Source of the DNA: JBJHBP01 sp050485645
Lineage (GTDB): Bacteria > Pseudomonadota > Gammaproteobacteria > Steroidobacterales > Rariloculaceae
Assembly: GCA_050485645.1 (NCBI GenBank)
Contig: JBJHBT010000009.1
Location: forward strand, 1 to 64,000
Reading direction: 5' to 3'
Length of the DNA: 64,000 nucleotides
Shown here: in pieces, positions 61,160 through 64,000 of the stretch
How the letters are laid out: each line of letters begins with the position of its first letter
How positions within the stretch are numbered: position 1 is the first letter of the stretch
Program-made: the position numbers and the translations under genes
Notes under the pieces: generated by a model
The model's database searches: none
Told to the model about the DNA's origin: nothing
What the model saw: only the letters and a program-made list of their open reading frames with translations

Positions 61160-64000
61160 TCAGTGAAAGTCCCGAGACTGCACCGCAAGCTCGCCAAGCA
61201 GCGCACTGAGATCCTCGAGCCGTTCGGCGATCACATGCAGCACCTCACCCTCCTTCTGTACTCGCCCCTGCACAGCCATCAGCCTGGCACCCAGCAACGT
61301 ACTGCGTGAACGCCGCACCAGACTGTCCCAGACAATCAGATTCAGATAGCCGGTCTCATCCTCCAGCGTCACGAAGACGACACCGGACGCACTGCTGGGA
61401 CGCTGCCGGGCGATGACCAGTCCGGCCGTGCGTATACGCTCACCGTCCATACGCGCGGCAACCTCCGTCGCGGAGGCAATGCCACGAACCGCAAGACGCG
61501 CACGCAGCAGCGCCAGCGGGTGACGTCCCAGCGTCAGGCCCAGATACCGATAGTCCGCAACAATGTTCTCAGCTTCATCGGGCACATTCAGCAAGGGCGT
61601 GGCTTCAGCCACGCGCAGGGACCTGAACAGCCCCACCGGCGCCTGCACGCCGGCCACGTCCCAGCGTGCCCGATGACGGTTGGCGGCCAGCGGGGCCAGT
61701 GCTCCAGCCGATGCCAGTGCACCCAGATCGCGCTTATCCAGCCCCGCGCCCGTTGCCAGATCCTGAATGTCGGTGAATGCGTGTGTACCGCGTACCGCGA
61801 TCGTTCTTTCCGCACCCGCCCGTGACAGCCCCTTCACCAGACGCAGCCCCAGCCGCAAAGCGGGCTCGCCGCGCTCATCCGCTTCCAGTGTGCAGTCGTA
61901 TTCGCTGGCGAGTACATCCACCGCACGCAGTTCCACGCCATGCCGTCGGGCCGCACGCAACAGCTGTGCCGGCGCGTAAAACCCCATCGGCTGACTGTTC
62001 AGCAGCGCACAGAAAAACGCCGCCGGTTCATGATGCTTCAGCCAGGCCGATGCATAGGCCAGCAACGCGAAACTGGCTGCATGGGACTCGGGAAAACCGT
62101 ACTCGCCGAATCCCCTGATCTGATCGACAATGCGCCCGGCAAATTCCGGTGAATAGCCGCGCGCGCGCATGCCGTTGACCAGCTGTTCACCGAACTGGCC
62201 GGGGTTTCCGCGTCGCCCCCACGCAGCCATCGCACGGCGCAGCTGATCGGCCTCGCCCGGCGTAAAACCGGCCGCCACGATGGCCAGCTGCATCACCTGC
62301 TCCTGGAAGATCGGCACGCCCAGCGTACGTTGCAGCACCGTCTGTACTTCAGGGCCGGGATAGTCCACCGGCTCCTCGCCGGCACGACGCCGCAGATACG
62401 GGTGCACCATGTCGCCCTGTATGGGGCCTGGCCGGATGATGGCGATCTGGATCACCAGATCATAGTAACTGCGGGGACGCAGGCGCGGCAGCATGGCCAT
62501 CTGCGCGCGCGATTCGATCTGGAACACGCCCACCGTATCGGCCGCGCAGATCATGTCGTACACCGCCGCGTCTCCAGCCGGTATGTCAGCCAGCGTCGGC
62601 ATCCTGCCCCGGAAGCCGCCGATCAAATCGAAACTGCGCCGCAAGGCACTGAGCATGCCAAGACCAAGCACGTCCACCTTCAACAGTCCCAGCTCCTCCA
62701 GATCGTCCTTGTCCCACTGGATCACCGTACGCCCGGCCTGTGCGGCGTTTTCAACCGGCACCAGATCGCTGAGCGGATGGCCGCAGATCACAAAGCCCCC
62801 CACATGCTGGGACAGGTGACGCGGAAAGCCGATGAGTTCGGTGACACACTGCAACAGCAGCGTAATCCTCGGATCATCCGGGTCGAGCCCGGACTCCCGC
62901 ATCCGCTCCGCGTCCACCCGCGTGCCATCCCACCAGGCCAGCGAGCCGGCAAGTCTGGCGACGGCCGCAACGGGCAACCCCAGCGCCTTGCCGACGTCAC
63001 GTATCGCACTGCGGGGTGCATAGGAGATGACCGTCGCGGCCAGCGCCGCCCGTTCGCGCGAGTACCTGCGGTAGATGTACTGGATGACTTCCTCGCGCCG
63101 TTCATGCTCGAAGTCCACGTCGATATCCGGCGGCTCGTTCCGTTCCTTCGATATGAAACGTTCGAACAGCAGCTCCATGTGCTGCGGATCCACCTCGGTG
63201 ATCCCAAGGCAGTAACAGACGGCGGAATTGGCCGCCGACCCCCTGCCCTGACACAGAATTCCCTGGCTGCGCGCGTAGTGAACGATGTCGTGCACGGTCA
63301 GGAAATACTTCTCGTAGCCGAGTTCGGCAATCAGCGCCAGTTCCCTTTCGACCAGCCCCCGCACCTCAGCCGATGCGCCGGCCGGCCAGCGTCGGCGCAT
63401 GCCCTGCCCGGTGAGTTCGCGCAGATGATCGGCGGCGGTGCTGCCTTCGGGCACCAGTTCCGACGGATACTCATAACGCAGTTCATCGAGCGAGAACGTC
63501 ATCCGCTCCAGGATCGCCAGCGTTTCGTTCAGCAGTTCAGGCGGGTACAGGTGGCGCAGGGTCTTCAGCGTACGCAGGTGCCGTTCGCCGTTGGAATGCA
63601 GTTCGTAGCCCAACCGGGCGAGTGGTTTGCGATGCCGTATGGCGGTCAGTGTGTCCTGCAATCTGCGTCGCTCACGAACATGCATATGCACATTGCCGCT
63701 GGCCACCAGACGGAAGCCGAAATGCTGCGCGGTATCGCGCCAGCGTTGCATCAGCACGCGGCCGTTGCCGTTCGCATGCAGCTCCGCGGCCAGCCACACG
63801 CGTGCCGGAAAATGCTCGGCCAGCCATGCCCCGAACCGCGTATCCGGATGCTCACCGGGCAGCCACAACAACAGACAGCCGGAAGACGCCAGACGCCGCA
63901 GCAGAACGTCGGCGTCCAGCCGATACCGCCCCTTGTCGGCAGCCCGCCGCGCGTCGGTAATCAGTCCACACAGTGCCGCATAGGCGGCGCGGTCGGGCGC
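61160..64000 (-). CDS. dnaE2: Error-prone DNA polymerase DnaE2 (ImuC), N-terminus beyond the window
   Basis: 946 residues are visible; the frame is open to base 64000, so the N-terminal part of the PHP domain is outside. DnaE-type catalytic Asp region NEPPDIDVDFEHERREEVIQYIYRRY, ILCQGRGSAANSAVCYCLGI, FQIESRAQMAMLPRLRPRSYYDLVIQIAIIRPGPIQGDMVHPYLRR, then the HhH and OB domain (AGLVIARQRPSSASGVVFVTLEDETG) and the typical end LAVQSRDFH. The SRDFH tail and QGRGSAANS point to DnaE2 rather than DnaE1. It makes SOS-induced translesion DNA with ImuA/ImuB, which should lie just beyond the window. Confidence 0.95.
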   Translation of the reverse strand, partial: APDRAAYAALCGLITDARRAADKGRYRLDADVLLRRLASSGCLLLWLPGEHPDTRFGAWLAEHFPARVWLAAELHANGNGRVLMQRWRDTAQHFGFRLVASGNVHMHVRERRRLQDTLTAIRHRKPLARLGYELHSNGERHLRTLKTLRHLYPPELLNETLAILERMTFSLDELRYEYPSELVPEGSTAADHLRELTGQGMRRRWPAGASAEVRGLVERELALIAELGYEKYFLTVHDIVHYARSQGILCQGRGSAANSAVCYCLGITEVDPQHMELLFERFISKERNEPPDIDVDFEHERREEVIQYIYRRYSRERAALAATVISYAPRSAIRDVGKALGLPVAAVARLAGSLAWWDGTRVDAERMRESGLDPDDPRITLLLQCVTELIGFPRHLSQHVGGFVICGHPLSDLVPVENAAQAGRTVIQWDKDDLEELGLLKVDVLGLGMLSALRRSFDLIGGFRGRMPTLADIPAGDAAVYDMICAADTVGVFQIESRAQMAMLPRLRPRSYYDLVIQIAIIRPGPIQGDMVHPYLRRRAGEEPVDYPGPEVQTVLQRTLGVPIFQEQVMQLAIVAAGFTPGEADQLRRAMAAWGRRGNPGQFGEQLVNGMRARGYSPEFAGRIVDQIRGFGEYGFPESHAASFALLAYASAWLKHHEPAAFFCALLNSQPMGFYAPAQLLRAARRHGVELRAVDVLASEYDCTLEADERGEPALRLGLRLVKGLSRAGAERTIAVRGTHAFTDIQDLATGAGLDKRDLGALASAGALAPLAANRHRARWDVAGVQAPVGLFRSLRVAEATPLLNVPDEAENIVADYRYLGLTLGRHPLALLRARLAVRGIASATEVAARMDGERIRTAGLVIARQRPSSASGVVFVTLEDETGYLNLIVWDSLVRRSRSTLLGARLMAVQGRVQKEGEVLHVIAERLEDLSALLGELAVQSRDFH

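Noticed and set aside
61140..61165. CTGAC...GTCAG hairpin with T6 loop between the acidic protein and dnaE2
   Set aside because: Only a 5-bp stem with the T-run inside the loop; too weak to call a terminator.
1..64000. CRISPR array, insertion sequence, prophage, tRNA or rRNA genes
   Set aside because: No regularly spaced repeats, transposase, integrase, cloverleaf-like or ribosomal sequence was seen; intergenic spaces are mostly short.

Overview
The window is about 64 kb of high-GC, gene-dense chromosome from a proteobacterium, most likely an uncultured gammaproteobacterium. Evidence: the ftsK-lolA-VanZ-serS and aat-infA / clpS-clpA blocks, a type II secretion (T2SS) gspCDEF operon, TonB-dependent receptors and an OprC-like/DUF2946 copper-type locus. 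A run of 10 Ns at 32636-32645 shows this is a draft scaffold, probably a metagenome assembly. I see no rRNA, tRNA, insertion sequence, phage or CRISPR array.

Layout. 0-5.5 kb: the 3' end of an unknown gene, a wrecked MacB-type ABC ATPase, an OprC-like TonB receptor with a His-rich DUF2946 partner, a CpxP/Spy-like periplasmic protein and a TorF-type porin. 5.5-15.5 kb: a complete guanidine assimilation operon on the minus strand. A guanidine-I (ykkC) riboswitch is followed by a NitT/TauT-type ABC importer, the two DUF1989 carboxyguanidine deiminase subunits, a biotin-dependent guanidine ('urea') carboxylase and allophanate hydrolase. Guanidine would be imported, carboxylated, deiminated to allophanate and split to ammonia and CO2. 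16-23 kb: an orphan nitroreductase-like protein, then four divergent paralogues of one uncharacterised secreted family with a DUF6152 protein and an AEC-type permease. 22.8-29.6 kb: a stand-alone GspE/PilB-like ATPase, two SxxK serine hydrolases, a TonB C-terminal-domain protein and an SDR.

29.8-37 kb: an aromatic (lignin-type) catabolic island with a CmcJ/NvfI-like oxygenase, LigA/LigB extradiol dioxygenase, a carboxymuconolactone decarboxylase-like protein, an MBL lactonase-like enzyme and a LigW-like amidohydrolase decarboxylase. It is interrupted by a three-gene minus-strand unit: ECF sigma factor, FecR-like/TolB-like membrane protein, and a secreted protein made of a poly-Gln linker plus only the N0-N1 part of a GspD secretin. 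That unit is the least expected system in the window. 37-44.4 kb: asd with a possible attenuator leader, a BCCT transporter, and a PepSY protein followed by a second TonB receptor; these last two share upstream sequence motifs.

44.5-64 kb is mostly housekeeping: YciI-like protein, serS, VanZ-like, lolA, ftsK, a DUF482/GNAT protein, aat, infA, clpA, clpS, the gspCDEF operon, a small acidic protein, and the 3' part of dnaE2, which runs off the window. Start codons were chosen by ribosome-binding site, overlap and signal-peptide placement. Functions rest on motif recognition by eye; no search was run.
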